DNA from: Salinigranum halophilum
Lineage (GTDB): Archaea > Halobacteriota > Halobacteria > Halobacteriales > Haloferacaceae
NCBI RefSeq assembly: GCF_007004735.1
Contig: NZ_ML660182.1
Location: 428,130-492,129 of the forward strand
Direction of reading: 5' to 3'
Length of the DNA stretch: 64,000 nt
Shown: in pieces, positions 1 through 10,048 of the stretch
Numbering within the stretch: the first letter of the stretch is position 1
Layout: every line of letters begins with the position of its first letter
The notes under the pieces: generated by a model
Told to the model about the DNA's origin: nothing
What the model saw: only the letters and a program-made list of their open reading frames with translations
The model's database searches: none
Program-made: the position numbers and the translations under genes

Positions 1-13
1 GAAAAAACGGAAC

Positions 14-298
14 TTAGTGTGAGTGACCCATCGCGTCGGCGAGCGAGACGCCGAAGCGCTCCTCGAAGATGTTCTCCATCTCGTCGTTCAGTTCCTCGAG
101 GTCGCCGGGGACTTCGCCCTCGGCGTGGTGGACGACGACGTGTGCCTGCTGTGCGAACGCCTGGACGACGATGTCGCCGACGACGTCCGTCGGTTCCTCG
201 CCTTGCTCGGCGAAGATGTCGACGAGGCCGCTCGGGAGCTGAATCTCTTCGACGTCGCCGTCGGGTCCTTCGATGGTGTACGTCTCGGTTTCGACCAT
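14..298 (-). CDS. Conserved acidic haloarchaeal protein, function unknown
   Basis: A complete 94-residue acidic protein with an ATG start at 298. It has no membrane segment or signal peptide. The N-terminal 30 residues look like a short beta-rich segment, and the remainder is helical, ending in a His-containing tail (GHSH). I do not recognise a catalytic motif. It is the same strand as the thioredoxin reductase gene, with about 140 bases between them, so it may be transcribed separately. Codon use and acidity match the neighbouring haloarchaeal genes, which supports it being real. Confidence 0.8.
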   Translation of the reverse strand: MVETETYTIEGPDGDVEEIQLPSGLVDIFAEQGEEPTDVVGDIVVQAFAQQAHVVVHHAEGEVPGDLEELNDEMENIFEERFGVSLADAMGHSH

Positions 299-436
299 AC
301 CCCCTCTGGGAGGTCACCACTAAAGGGTCTGTGGGAATCGGACGCCGTGAGCGTGAGGCGACCCGCCCGAGTCGAACGCTCACGGCGGTCCGCGCACGCC
401 GTTCGCGGCACGGCAGCGAAGGGCCAGCGGCGCAGT

Positions 437-1504
437 TCAGTCGTCGGACTCGGCCGCGGCGGCCTCTTTGGGCTTCGCCGCCGTCCGGTCGAGGTCTTCG
501 AGGTAGTCGTCGGCGTCGAGGGCGGCCTTCGAGCCCATGCCGCCGGCGGTGACCGCCTGCTGGTAATGGTAGTCGACGACGTCGCCGGCGCCGAACAGGC
601 CCTCGACGTCCGTCGCGGTCTGGCCGCCGCCGGAGCCCCCCTTCGTCTTCAGGTAGCCCTCGTCGTCCATCCGTGCGTCCGTCCCTTCGAGATACGCGGT
701 GTTCGGCGTGTGACCGATGGCGTAGAAGACCGCGCCGACGTCGAAGTCGAACTCCTCCGTCTGGGGGTCGTCGAGCCTGTCGGTCGGGTGGCCCTCCGGG
801 TGGCGCACGAGCGTGACGTGGTCGACGCCCTCCTCGGGTGTACCGTGCAGTTCGGTCACCTCGGTGTTACGCATGATCTCGATCTCTCCCTCGTCGACCT
901 TCTCCATCGTCCGGTCGATCCAGTAATCCTCGGCGCGGAACTCCTCGCGGCGGTGTACGAGATACACCTTCGAGGCGAACTTGGTCAGGAAGTTCGCCTC
1001 CTCCATCGCGGCGTCGCCGCCGCCGACGACCATGATCTTCTCGTCGCGGAAGAACGCGCCGTCACACGTCGCACACGTCGACAGCCCGTAGCCCATCAGG
1101 TCGTCCTCGCCGGGGATACCGAGCGTCCGTGCCGACGCACCCGAGGCGGCGATGACCGCGTCCGCGGTGTAGACGTCGCCGTTCTTCAGTTCGACTCTGA
1201 ACGGGCGCGAAGAGTCGTCGAGCGAGGTGAGGATACCGTGTTTCACCTCGGCACCGAAGCGCTTCGCCTGCGTTTTCATGTTGTTCACCAGTTCCGGCCC
1301 GGAGATGCCCTCGGGGAAGCCGGGGTAGTTGTCCACCTCGGTGGTGAGCGTCAACTGTCCACCCGGTTCGTCGCCCTCGAAGACGAGCGGGTCGTTGTTC
1401 GACCGCGCCGCGTAGATGGCCGCGGTGAGCCCTGCGATACCCGAACCGGCGATGATGAGCCGACGGTGTTCGACCACGTCGGCGTCCTGCGACGTCCCTG
1501 TCAT
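437..1504 (-). CDS. trxB: Thioredoxin reductase (FAD/NADPH-dependent)
   Basis: This 355-residue flavoprotein is expected to pass electrons from NADPH through FAD to a redox disulfide, and on to thioredoxin in the cytoplasm. The FAD-binding GSGIAG motif lies at residues 20-25. The active-site CATC lies at 144-147. The NADPH-binding VVGGGDAAMEE segment (about 159-169) is followed by HRR (184-186), which is typical of NADPH-preferring members. The late GLFGAGDVVD motif binds FAD. The length is slightly above the usual 310-330 because of a 10-residue N-terminal extension and an acidic Ala/Glu tail. ATG start at 1504. Haloarchaea have several paralogues, so the exact partner thioredoxin is not known. 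Confidence 0.93.
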   Translation of the reverse strand: MTGTSQDADVVEHRRLIIAGSGIAGLTAAIYAARSNNDPLVFEGDEPGGQLTLTTEVDNYPGFPEGISGPELVNNMKTQAKRFGAEVKHGILTSLDDSSRPFRVELKNGDVYTADAVIAASGASARTLGIPGEDDLMGYGLSTCATCDGAFFRDEKIMVVGGGDAAMEEANFLTKFASKVYLVHRREEFRAEDYWIDRTMEKVDEGEIEIMRNTEVTELHGTPEEGVDHVTLVRHPEGHPTDRLDDPQTEEFDFDVGAVFYAIGHTPNTAYLEGTDARMDDEGYLKTKGGSGGGQTATDVEGLFGAGDVVDYHYQQAVTAGGMGSKAALDADDYLEDLDRTAAKPKEAAAAESDD

Positions 1505-1656
1505 TAGCGTTGAGTACTCCGTGGCGGGGTATTACGCTTGTGCTGTCGTGCAGCAATCGGCGTCCACGCGGTTCGTGATACCACACCACAGTCTGCGAGG
1601 CGGGGCTGCCTCGACACGCCGAAGCGCTCTTGTCGTCTCTCCCGGGTGTGTCGCAC

Positions 1657-1938
1657 ATGGCCGACCTACAGGAGAAGACCGACCGCTACGAGCGGATGCT
1701 CGCCGACGCCCTCTCGGCGGCCACTGTCGCCGTCCCGCCGGATACGCCACTCGGTGCGGCCGCCGGGGAGTGTGAAGAGATGGCTCGCTCGTACCTCGAG
1801 GACGGCCGGCACTTCCGAGCCGACGACGACCTCGTGAACGCGCTCGCCTCGTTCTCGTACGGCTACGGCTGGCTCGACGCCGGCGTCCGCATGGGGCTGT
1901 TCGCGGTCCCCGACGACTCACACCTGTTCACGATGTGA
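1657..1938 (+). CDS. DUF357-type small helical protein
   Basis: A 93-residue, mainly helical acidic protein. The N-terminal pattern of a charged helix (EKTDRYERMLADAL) and the C-terminal helical part resembling GYGWLDAGVRMGLF match the archaeal DUF357 family, which has no known function. An upstream in-frame start exists, but the ATG at 1657 gives the family-like N-terminus. The gene is divergent from trxB and the two share a 150-base control region. Confidence 0.8.
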   Translation: MADLQEKTDRYERMLADALSAATVAVPPDTPLGAAAGECEEMARSYLEDGRHFRADDDLVNALASFSYGYGWLDAGVRMGLFAVPDDSHLFTM

Positions 1939-2021
1939 GAGACGGCACCCGGGCGACGGCCGGCGGTCGTGACTGTCCTCTGTCGATGACCTTACGTATC
2001 GGGGGTGTGTCGAGAGGGGTG

Positions 2022-2297
2022 ATGGAGGCGGTCCTCTGGTACGTGTTCACCGGGACGCGAGGTGGAAAGAACCGCCTCCGTATCCTCGAGACTGTCGACG
2101 AGCGACCGCGTAACGCCAACCAGTTGGCGGAGGCGCTCGACCTGGACTACAAGACCGTCCGGCATCACCTCGACGTCCTCGTCGACAACGACGTCGTGCA
2201 GAAGAGCGGTGACGGCTACGGAGCGGTGTACCTCCCCTCCGACCGCGCCCGGCACCACTGGGAGACAATCGAGCAGATTATGGAGCAGGTGACGTAA
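2022..2297 (+). CDS. Winged-helix (ArsR-like) transcriptional regulator
   Basis: A 91-residue DNA-binding protein. After a short N-terminal segment it has a winged helix-turn-helix: NRLRILETVDERPRNANQLAE, then the recognition helix around DYKTVRHHLDVL, then a wing with the DGYGAVYLPS strand pair. A C-terminal helix could mediate dimerisation. The ATG at 2022 is chosen because the upstream in-frame starts add residues outside the domain. It lies 100 bases before a gene for a small membrane protein. Such regulator-plus-membrane-protein pairs recur in haloarchaea, so it may control that neighbour (inference). Confidence 0.82.
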   Translation: MEAVLWYVFTGTRGGKNRLRILETVDERPRNANQLAEALDLDYKTVRHHLDVLVDNDVVQKSGDGYGAVYLPSDRARHHWETIEQIMEQVT

Positions 2298-2397
2298 CCG
2301 TGAGCGTAATCGTGCGTCCGTCCGCGTCGAGTCGTGCGCCGACTATGGAGAGATTTGGGAAAGTGTATTTGCCGCCCCGGTTGCAAGGAGAGCCTAG

Positions 2398-2703
2398 ATG
2401 AGTCTCTGGTTCGACGTGGCACGGCTGGCAGCGGGGCTCAACATCCTGTTGCTCGCCGTGTTGCTCTTCATCTGGGGACGCAACTACCTCGACCTCCGTT
2501 CGAAGCACGCGCTCGGACTCATGGTGTTCGCCGTCCTCCTCCTCTTGGAGAACGCCGTCGCACTCTACATCTACTCGCTCGACCCGACGCTCTCGGTGTG
2601 GTTCGCCTCCGCGGTCCCTCCCATCGCCTGGCGCGGCCTGATGTCGCTCCACGTCCTCGAGACGGTGGGAATCGGCTTCCTCGTGTGGATCACGGTCGAC
2701 TGA
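2398..2703 (+). CDS. Small three-TM membrane protein
   Basis: A 101-residue integral membrane protein with three predicted transmembrane helices (about residues 7-27, 38-60 and 80-99) and almost no soluble part. The family is unknown to me. It follows the winged-helix regulator at 2022-2297 and probably forms a regulatory pair with it. The upstream spacer contains an AT-rich stretch (GTGTATTTG) near 2359, which may serve as its own promoter. Confidence 0.72.
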   Translation: MSLWFDVARLAAGLNILLLAVLLFIWGRNYLDLRSKHALGLMVFAVLLLLENAVALYIYSLDPTLSVWFASAVPPIAWRGLMSLHVLETVGIGFLVWITVD

Positions 2704-2734
2704 GGCGTCTCTCCTCGGCGGTCAGTCCTCGTCC

Positions 2735-4213
<1,479 letters not shown>

Positions 4214-4235
4214 CGCCGGAGAGTTGACGCGCGGC

Positions 4236-4241
4236 TTTTTT
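4236..4241 (-). promoter_or_regulatory. TATA-like element of cysS
   Basis: A run of six A on the minus strand (six T in the given strand) lies 23-28 bases before the cysS ATG, the spacing expected for a haloarchaeal leaderless promoter. About 40 bases further upstream is a perfect 12-base palindrome (4281-4292), listed separately. Confidence 0.5.
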
Positions 4242-4280
4242 GAACTCGTCGGAACTCGTGTGGGACGGAGACGAGGGGGT

Positions 4281-4292
4281 GTGAGCGCTCAC
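4281..4292. promoter_or_regulatory. 12-base palindrome upstream of cysS
   Basis: GTGAGCGCTCAC is a perfect inverted repeat placed about 70 bases before the cysS start, upstream of its TATA-like tract. Position and symmetry fit an operator for a dimeric regulator, but no regulator is identified, and short GC-rich palindromes also arise by chance in this genome. Confidence 0.3.
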
Positions 4293-4459
4293 GTTCGCGT
4301 CGCACGCGTGATGCGCGCCCGTGTTCGACCGGTGCTGGAGTGGCGTGTCGGTGTCGGGAATCGTCTCGCTCCCGCGCGCCGACCGCCGCAGGACAGGAGG
4401 GTGGCGTGTGAGGCGATACCTTCCCTCAGAACAGACACCCCACGAACCGAACCCCCGAC

Positions 4460-6190
4460 TCAAACCCCGTCGGGTCGCTCGAGCTCACCCCGTCGAACCT
4501 TCGCCTTCGTCTCCTCGTCGAGCATCTCCTTGACGAAGTCCGGCATCTCCGCGGGAAGGCCGTCGGGCGTGTCGTACAGCGACGCTGTCGCGTTCTCGGC
4601 GTCACCGGTGACGTCGACGCCGCCGTCCGACCGCGGGCGACTCGTCCCTCCTCCGCCGTCGGTCGCCGCATCCCGCGTCCGGTTCAGCGAGTCGAGGTCG
4701 GCCTCGGTGTTGATGCTCTCGACGGCGTCGTCCATCTCGACGGCCCGTTCGGCCTGCTCGGCGACGCTGTCGTTCATCTCGTCGAGCCGGGTGGACACCT
4801 CGTCGGCCTGTTCGGCCGCGGTGTCGACGTATCGGGCGATTTCGGAGGACATCTCCGCCTGTTCTTCGGTCGCGCGGGCGACCTCCTCGATTCCGTCCGT
4901 GACCTCGGTGACGGCGGTGGTGATGTCGTCGAGCCGTCCTGTGACCTCCTCGACGCGGTTGACGCCTGTGTCGATGTGCTGGTCGGCGTCCTCGAGGTTC
5001 ACCGCCGTCCCTTCGATCTGCTCTGTCACCTCGCCGATCATCCCTTCGACCCGGCTAGCCTGCTCTTTCGACTCGTTCGCCAGCGCCTTCACCTCGTCGG
5101 CGACGACGGCGAACCCCGACCCGGCTTCGCCGGCGCGAGCGGCTTCGATGCTCGCGTTGAGCGCCAGCAGGTTCGTCTGTTCGGCGATGCTGTTTATCAT
5201 CTCGACGATCCCGTCGATCTCGTCGATGGTGTCGACGAGCGTGTCGACCTTGGTGGTGATCTCGTCGCGCGACTCCGAGAGTTCGTCCATCGCGTCGATG
5301 GCTTCCTCGGCGAACGACCGGCCGTTCGCGGCCTGTTTCCGCGCGTCGTCGGTCTGGCGGGCGACCTCGTCGGCCGTCGCCGCGACCTCCTCGACAGTCG
5401 CACTGAGCTGAGAGACCTCGTTCGCGATCTGGTCCGTGTTCGACGCCTGCTTCGCGGCGAGGCTCTCGATCTCCGAGATACTCATCGCCGTCTGGTTCGT
5501 CTCCGTCTGGAGGTTCTCGACCGTCTCGTCGACGTTCTCGCGCAGTTTGCGGGACTCTTCGATCTCTTCGCGCATCTCCTCGGCGAAGGAGTTGAGGTAG
5601 GTGTCGTTGACGACCTGCATGTCGAGGTTCAGCCCGCGGACGACCGCCATCGCGTCGGCGAACGCCTCGTCGAACGCCGCGTCGACCTGAGCGGCCGCCT
5701 CGGGGTCGAGCCCCTCCGTCGCCGCCTCGGTCCCCGCCTGGTTCAGCGCGTCGAAGACGATGCCCGTCGCGTTGGCGAACATCCCGCCGAAGAAGTGCAG
5801 CGGCATCCCGACGGTGTCGTGGAGCCGGCCGATGCGGGTCCGCGCGGCGTAGTAGCCGAGGTCGTACGTCCCACCGGTGAGCGACGTGAAGTAGCCGCCG
5901 ACGACCCGGTCCATGTACGTCCGGTCGTCGACCCGAGCCACGTCGGACCGGGCGAGCACCTCACGCGTCTTGTCGTGTCCGTAGAGGTAGTCGTTGAACG
6001 CGTCGACCAGCGCGTCGAGGTTCTCGTCGACGACGGGACTCAGCGACGCCAGGCGCTCTGCGTCCGCGTCGTCGAAGCCGATGAACTCCTTTCGCCAGCG
6101 GAGCTCCGCACTGTCGATTCCGATATCAGCGAGGAGTTCTCTGCCAGAGACCCCGAGCGTCCCGTCTCCGATCGCGTCCCGTGTTGCCAT
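4460..6190 (-). CDS. hemAT: Globin-coupled (HemAT-type) transducer protein
   Basis: A soluble, 576-residue aerotaxis-type receptor. Residues about 20-180 form a protoglobin sensor; the RIGRLHDTVGMPLHFFGG segment carries the likely heme-ligating proximal His (H124 from this start). A linker helix leads into a long coiled-coil methyl-accepting signalling domain, whose conserved hairpin tip includes EQTNLLALNASIEAARAG. No transmembrane helix is present, so oxygen would be sensed in the cytoplasm and relayed to CheA/CheW. The ATG at 6190 is preferred to an upstream in-frame TTG. No other chemotaxis gene lies in the window. Confidence 0.92.
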   Translation of the reverse strand: MATRDAIGDGTLGVSGRELLADIGIDSAELRWRKEFIGFDDADAERLASLSPVVDENLDALVDAFNDYLYGHDKTREVLARSDVARVDDRTYMDRVVGGYFTSLTGGTYDLGYYAARTRIGRLHDTVGMPLHFFGGMFANATGIVFDALNQAGTEAATEGLDPEAAAQVDAAFDEAFADAMAVVRGLNLDMQVVNDTYLNSFAEEMREEIEESRKLRENVDETVENLQTETNQTAMSISEIESLAAKQASNTDQIANEVSQLSATVEEVAATADEVARQTDDARKQAANGRSFAEEAIDAMDELSESRDEITTKVDTLVDTIDEIDGIVEMINSIAEQTNLLALNASIEAARAGEAGSGFAVVADEVKALANESKEQASRVEGMIGEVTEQIEGTAVNLEDADQHIDTGVNRVEEVTGRLDDITTAVTEVTDGIEEVARATEEQAEMSSEIARYVDTAAEQADEVSTRLDEMNDSVAEQAERAVEMDDAVESINTEADLDSLNRTRDAATDGGGGTSRPRSDGGVDVTGDAENATASLYDTPDGLPAEMPDFVKEMLDEETKAKVRRGELERPDGV

Positions 6191-6274
6191 AGGTTTCAAA
6201 TCGCCAATCCGTCCATAAAGCTACGCTCCAGGATATCAGCGAGGATAACTGCGTGACACGGCCTCCTGTCCGCT

Positions 6275-6304
6275 CCCCCCGCCGCGGTCGACCGCGGCGG
6301 GGGG
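6275..6304 (-). terminator. Perfect 30-base GC palindrome, terminator-like hairpin
   Basis: Fifteen bases followed by their exact reverse complement (six C, then GCCGCGGTC, mirrored), with no loop. It begins 10 bases after the stop codon of the minus-strand gene at 6314-6814 and precedes hemAT on the same strand. That fits a termination or transcript-stabilising hairpin that uncouples the two genes. No strong T tract follows it, so termination is an inference from position. Confidence 0.5.
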
Positions 6305-6313
6305 CGGTCGGCG

Positions 6314-6814
6314 TCAACGCTCCTCGACGCACGCCTCGGCGAGACGCAGCGCCGTCGCCCCCTGTCGACGCGGCACGACGAGGACGAGTTCGTCGCCGGC
6401 GACGCCCGCGGCGTCGACGAGCACGCGCTGCACCCGACACCGTTCGACGACGGCCGTGAGCAGCGTCGCGTCGACGTCGCCCGAGACGCGAATCGCCGTC
6501 AGTTCACCCCCTCGCGTGACACGGGCGTCGCCGGCACCGACGACCACGTCGTCGCTCGTGTGCCCGTCCGCGACGCCGTCTTCGTTCTCGTATCCGACGC
6601 CGTTCTGCATGCGAACCGCTGCCGTCGCCCCCCGGTCGTCCACGGGGTCGAGTTCCTCCGCGAAGCGGCGGAGCGCCGTCGCCACCGCCTCGGGGTCGCC
6701 GTCGAGGTCGAGGTAGTCGGCGGCGGCGCGGTAGTTGACGACCCCGGCACAGAGTGCGTCGTAGAGGAACGGTCGACGGCGAACAGCGTCGCGGGCTTCG
6801 GCTGCGAGGGACAT
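6314..6814 (-). CDS. Conserved haloarchaeal protein, unknown function
   Basis: A 166-residue acidic soluble protein. The N-terminal 55 residues are helical (AARDAVRRRPFLYDALCAG region). The C-terminal 70 residues look like alternating beta strands and helices, giving an ACT-like small alpha/beta domain (TAIRVSGDVDATLLTAVVERC...). No catalytic residues are evident. It is divergent from cbiX, with only about 130 bases between the starts. The ATG at 6814 is used; an upstream in-frame start would extend it into an Arg-rich stretch that looks non-coding. Confidence 0.75.
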   Translation of the reverse strand: MSLAAEARDAVRRRPFLYDALCAGVVNYRAAADYLDLDGDPEAVATALRRFAEELDPVDDRGATAAVRMQNGVGYENEDGVADGHTSDDVVVGAGDARVTRGGELTAIRVSGDVDATLLTAVVERCRVQRVLVDAAGVAGDELVLVVPRRQGATALRLAEACVEER

Positions 6815-6945
6815 GGTCCGGTGCTCGCCGCCGAGGGGCAAAAACCCGCCGGCGTCGCGTCTCTGGGACGGTCGACCCCGGCGTCGTCTCCCCGCGCGAG
6901 CCGAGAGCCGAAGTCCATAAGGACGCGCCGTCCTCTCGTTCACGT

Positions 6946-7821
6946 ATGAGCGCGCTGGTCATCGTCGCACACGGGTCGCACCTGAACCCCGACTCCTCGA
7001 CACCCACGTACGACCACGCGGACACGATTCGCGCCGTGGGTGCGTTCGACGAGGTCCGCACCGGGTTCTGGAAGGAAGAGCCCTCGTTCCGGGAGGTCCT
7101 CCGAACCGTCGACTCCGACGAGGTGTACGTCGTCCCGCTGTTCGTCTCGGAGGGGTACTTCACCGAGCAGGTCATCCCTCGCGAACTGCGACTGCGCGAG
7201 TGGGACCCCGAGGCGTGGGAGTCGGACGGCACGAGCGCCACGGACGTGACGCTCACCGCAGAAGACACGGGACAGACCATCCACTACTGTGGGCCGGTGG
7301 GGACACACGACTCGATGACGGACGTCATCGTCCGCCGCGCGGAGTCGGTCACCGGCGACCCCGACGTCGGGGATGGGTTCGGCCTCTGCGTCGTCGGCCA
7401 CGGCACCAAGCGCAACGAGAACTCCGCGAAGGCGATCGAGTACCACGCCCGTCGCGTCGAAGAGATGGACCGCTTCGACGAGGTCCGGGCGCTGTTCATG
7501 GACGAGGACCCCGAAATCGACGACGTCACCGACTACTTCGAGGCCGAAGACGTCGTCGTCGTCCCGCTGTTCATCGCCGACGGCTTCCACACCCAGGAGG
7601 ACATCCCCGAGGACATGGGTCTCACCGACGACTACCGCACGGGGTGGGAGACGCCCGCCACGGTCGACGGCCACCGCATCTGGTACGCCGGCGCTGTCGG
7701 CACCGAGCCGTTGATGGCCGACGTCGTCCTCGAACGTGCAGCCGACGCCGGGGCCGACGTCGGAAACGCGGTCGAGACGGTCCGCGAACGGACCCGACAG
7801 ACCGGCTCTCCGGCCGACTGA
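6946..7821 (+). CDS. cbiX: Sirohydrochlorin cobaltochelatase CbiX (two-domain form)
   Basis: Inserts Co2+ into sirohydrochlorin in the anaerobic (early cobalt) cobalamin pathway. The 291-residue protein contains two CbiX half-domains. The first opens with VIVAHGSH (metal-binding His9 and His12). The second has VVGHGTK with His152. Each half ends in a VVPLF(V/I) strand and a GY/GF-containing segment, typical of the long duplicated form. The ATG at 6946 gives the family-like N-terminus. It is followed after about 195 bases by the DR2241-like gene, a common companion of cbiX. Confidence 0.93.
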   Translation: MSALVIVAHGSHLNPDSSTPTYDHADTIRAVGAFDEVRTGFWKEEPSFREVLRTVDSDEVYVVPLFVSEGYFTEQVIPRELRLREWDPEAWESDGTSATDVTLTAEDTGQTIHYCGPVGTHDSMTDVIVRRAESVTGDPDVGDGFGLCVVGHGTKRNENSAKAIEYHARRVEEMDRFDEVRALFMDEDPEIDDVTDYFEAEDVVVVPLFIADGFHTQEDIPEDMGLTDDYRTGWETPATVDGHRIWYAGAVGTEPLMADVVLERAADAGADVGNAVETVRERTRQTGSPAD

Positions 7822-8015
7822 CCCGGCCGGCCTCGGTCTCGGCCACCTCGTCTACGCCCTCGACGTCGAAGCCGACCTCGGCGACGAGGTCGTCGGGGGC
7901 GACCTCGCAGAGGAGGACCGACCCGTCGCCGCCCGAGCGGCCCGTCGTCGCCCCGTGGACGGCGGGGGACGGACGAACCGGCCGACTTTTTCCGTTCGAC
8001 TCCCTGCCCTCGACT

Positions 8016-9119
8016 ATGACTGCCGAACGCGTGGACGCGCTGGTGGCCACCGCCTCTGACGGCATCGACTTCGACGGCCTCCGCGTCGAAGCGACCGACG
8101 ACGGCTACGCCTTCGAGACGCCCGACGCCGACCACGCCGGGCTCGACGAGGCCGCCCTCCGCGACGTCGCCGCGGGGTCGGACTACGTGTCGAACTGGTA
8201 CGTCTGGCACGCCGTCGTCCCGCAGAAGCCGGACCGCTGGGCGTTTCTGCGGTGGCTCGAAGGTGCCGACGTCGGCGCCGACGTCGACGGGTCGGACGTC
8301 GTGGCGCGCTACGACGCCCTCACGGAGGGCGTGACGACCGAGTGGGGGCAGCTGTCGATTACCGCGCGTCTCGACGACGACGAGGGCGGACGGCGTCGGT
8401 ACGAGGTTCGCCACGTGGACGACGTCGGGCGGGACGGACTCGACAGGTACGACGACCCGCTCGAGGCTCGCGACCTCGCGACGCACGACGAACGCGGGCG
8501 GTACCGGCCGCTGAAGGCCGCGCCCTCGCTCCGGACCGGCTGGCAGTTCGCCGCGCTGGACCCGACGGCGCTGGTCGAGGTCGTGGAGGCGTTCTACCCC
8601 GCTTCCGTGCCGAACTGGTACCGCGAGCGCGAGGGTGAACTGGACGTGACCCACTGGCGCGAGACGATGGGTCGTCAGACCGGGATGTACGGCGTCGTCA
8701 AGACCTGGGACCGCGGCGAGGGGTACGAACACGTCAACTGGGTCGCCGAGGCGACCTGCGACGACTCGCAGTGTCTCAAACGGCGCGAGTGGCAGTACGA
8801 CGACGAGACGGACCTCGACGTCGACGGCGGCGACGGTCAGTTCCCCTGTCGTGAGCCCTGTTCGGTCGTCGTCTCCGGGGCGCGGAAGTGGACCAAACTC
8901 GAGTCCGAACAGCCGCGGACGTACGAGTTCGAACTCACGCCGTCGGAGAAGGAGCAACTGGAGGAGGTCATCGACGCGGTGGCCGACGGCCGGACCGACG
9001 AGATCAGAGAGGCCGACGTCTCCGACGGGGCGAACCGCTTCCGGGCGCGGTTCCTGCGCGCGAAGCTGTTCGACGACGAGGGCAACCTCGCGGGGACGCC
9101 GACCGACCGCGAAACGTAG
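8016..9119 (+). CDS. DR2241-family 4Fe-4S protein
   Basis: A 367-residue protein of the DR2241 family, repeatedly found beside cbiX. The N-terminal 200 residues form the DR2241 domain (YVSNWYVWHAVVPQ segment). The C-terminal part carries a cysteine set CDDSQC ... CREPC (about residues 249-289) that should bind a 4Fe-4S cluster. Its place next to cbiX suggests a redox or metal-delivery role in cobalamin or siroheme synthesis, but the reaction is unknown. ATG start at 8016. The last 60 residues are charged and helical. Confidence 0.87.
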   Translation: MTAERVDALVATASDGIDFDGLRVEATDDGYAFETPDADHAGLDEAALRDVAAGSDYVSNWYVWHAVVPQKPDRWAFLRWLEGADVGADVDGSDVVARYDALTEGVTTEWGQLSITARLDDDEGGRRRYEVRHVDDVGRDGLDRYDDPLEARDLATHDERGRYRPLKAAPSLRTGWQFAALDPTALVEVVEAFYPASVPNWYREREGELDVTHWRETMGRQTGMYGVVKTWDRGEGYEHVNWVAEATCDDSQCLKRREWQYDDETDLDVDGGDGQFPCREPCSVVVSGARKWTKLESEQPRTYEFELTPSEKEQLEEVIDAVADGRTDEIREADVSDGANRFRARFLRAKLFDDEGNLAGTPTDRET

Positions 9120-9125
9120 CGTCGG

Positions 9126-9707
9126 TCACCTGATGCTGTAGACGAGCGCGGCGACCGCGCCGCCGATGACGACGCCGACGCCGACGAGGACCGCCGGACT
9201 GCTCGCGCCGACGAAGTAGACCGCACCGGCGGCGATGACGACCGCCAGGAGGACGAAGAGCACGAAGGGGAGCGCATCCGGACCGGGAAGCGCCGTGAGC
9301 CCCTTGCTCACGGCCGACTGCTGGGGTTCTCTGGGTTTCGGTTTCGAGAGGGACTCGTCGACGGCGACCTGCTGTGTCTCCTCTTCGAGGGGTTCGATGG
9401 TCACGTCGACGTTCGTCGTCTCGGCGCCGTAGCCGGTCGACACCTTCAGCCGCCCGGAGACCGCCGTCGAGGGTCGGTCGTCGACGACGATGTCGATTCG
9501 CGACGTGGTGTCGCCGGCGACGAAGACGTTGCTCTCGCCGAGTCGCGCGACGCGCGAGAGGGCGTCGTCCAGGTGGAGGTGGACGTGGACGCCTTCGCCG
9601 TGATTCGACAGGTCGACGTAGAAAGAGCCGTCGCTCGTGAACTCCACGGGTGCCTCGATGGCGTGTAAGCGTCCACGATTGAGTTCGACGGGCAACGACG
9701 CTGGCAC
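9126..9707 (-). CDS. Tail-anchored conserved haloarchaeal protein
   Basis: A 193-residue protein with an N-terminal beta-sandwich-like domain (about 1-110; NHGEGVHVHLHLDDALSRVA region), a Pro/Lys linker, and two hydrophobic helices at the C-terminus (about 143-167 and 170-190). The soluble domain has no signal peptide, so it probably faces the cytoplasm or is inserted by its tail. GTG start at 9707. A later in-frame TTG at 9695 is also possible. Function unknown. It is convergent with the DR2241 gene, with 6 bases between stops. Confidence 0.75.
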   Translation of the reverse strand: MPASLPVELNRGRLHAIEAPVEFTSDGSFYVDLSNHGEGVHVHLHLDDALSRVARLGESNVFVAGDTTSRIDIVVDDRPSTAVSGRLKVSTGYGAETTNVDVTIEPLEEETQQVAVDESLSKPKPREPQQSAVSKGLTALPGPDALPFVLFVLLAVVIAAGAVYFVGASSPAVLVGVGVVIGGAVAALVYSIR

Positions 9708-9800
9708 ACCTTGGTCTCTGCTCGGGGGGGCAAAAAGGTTGAGGCTCGGACGAGTCAGCGACCAGTCTGCCGTCCGTGACTCACACCCCGACTCGACGGC

Positions 9801-9986
9801 TTACTCGTCGCGCATGTCCGGCGGCCGGAGGTCCGGGATGCCGTCCTCGATGGGGTACTCCTCGCCCGTGACCGTACCGACGAACTTCCCCTCGATAATC
9901 TCGTCCCCGTCGCGCTTGGTGACGTGGAGTTCGAGTTCGCTCTTGTCGAGCGGGTCGCAGAGGATGTCCACGAGTGACTCTTTCAT
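9801..9986 (-). CDS. Trm112-like methyltransferase activator
   Basis: A 61-residue protein with the Trm112 pattern: the N-terminal LVDILCDPLDKSELEL and the C-terminal YPIEDGIPDLRPPDM. Family members are small partners that activate several SAM-dependent methyltransferases acting on tRNA, rRNA and protein. Only one of the usual zinc-binding cysteines remains, as is common in archaeal versions. The ATG at 9986 fits the family start; an upstream TTG-type extension was rejected. It sits downstream of purA on the same strand. Confidence 0.83.
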   Translation of the reverse strand: MKESLVDILCDPLDKSELELHVTKRDGDEIIEGKFVGTVTGEEYPIEDGIPDLRPPDMRDE

Positions 9987-10048
9987 CACTCTTCTCTTCG
10001 TGGGTGCCGACAAAAAGCGTACGGCTTCGCCCCGAGGCGCGAACGTCT

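Noticed and set aside
7822-8015. Coding-like stretch between cbiX and the DR2241 gene (acidic in one frame)
   Set aside because: No start codon with a sensible context and only about 65 codons. Shadow frames in this GC-rich DNA often look acidic, so a lost gene cannot be told from chance.
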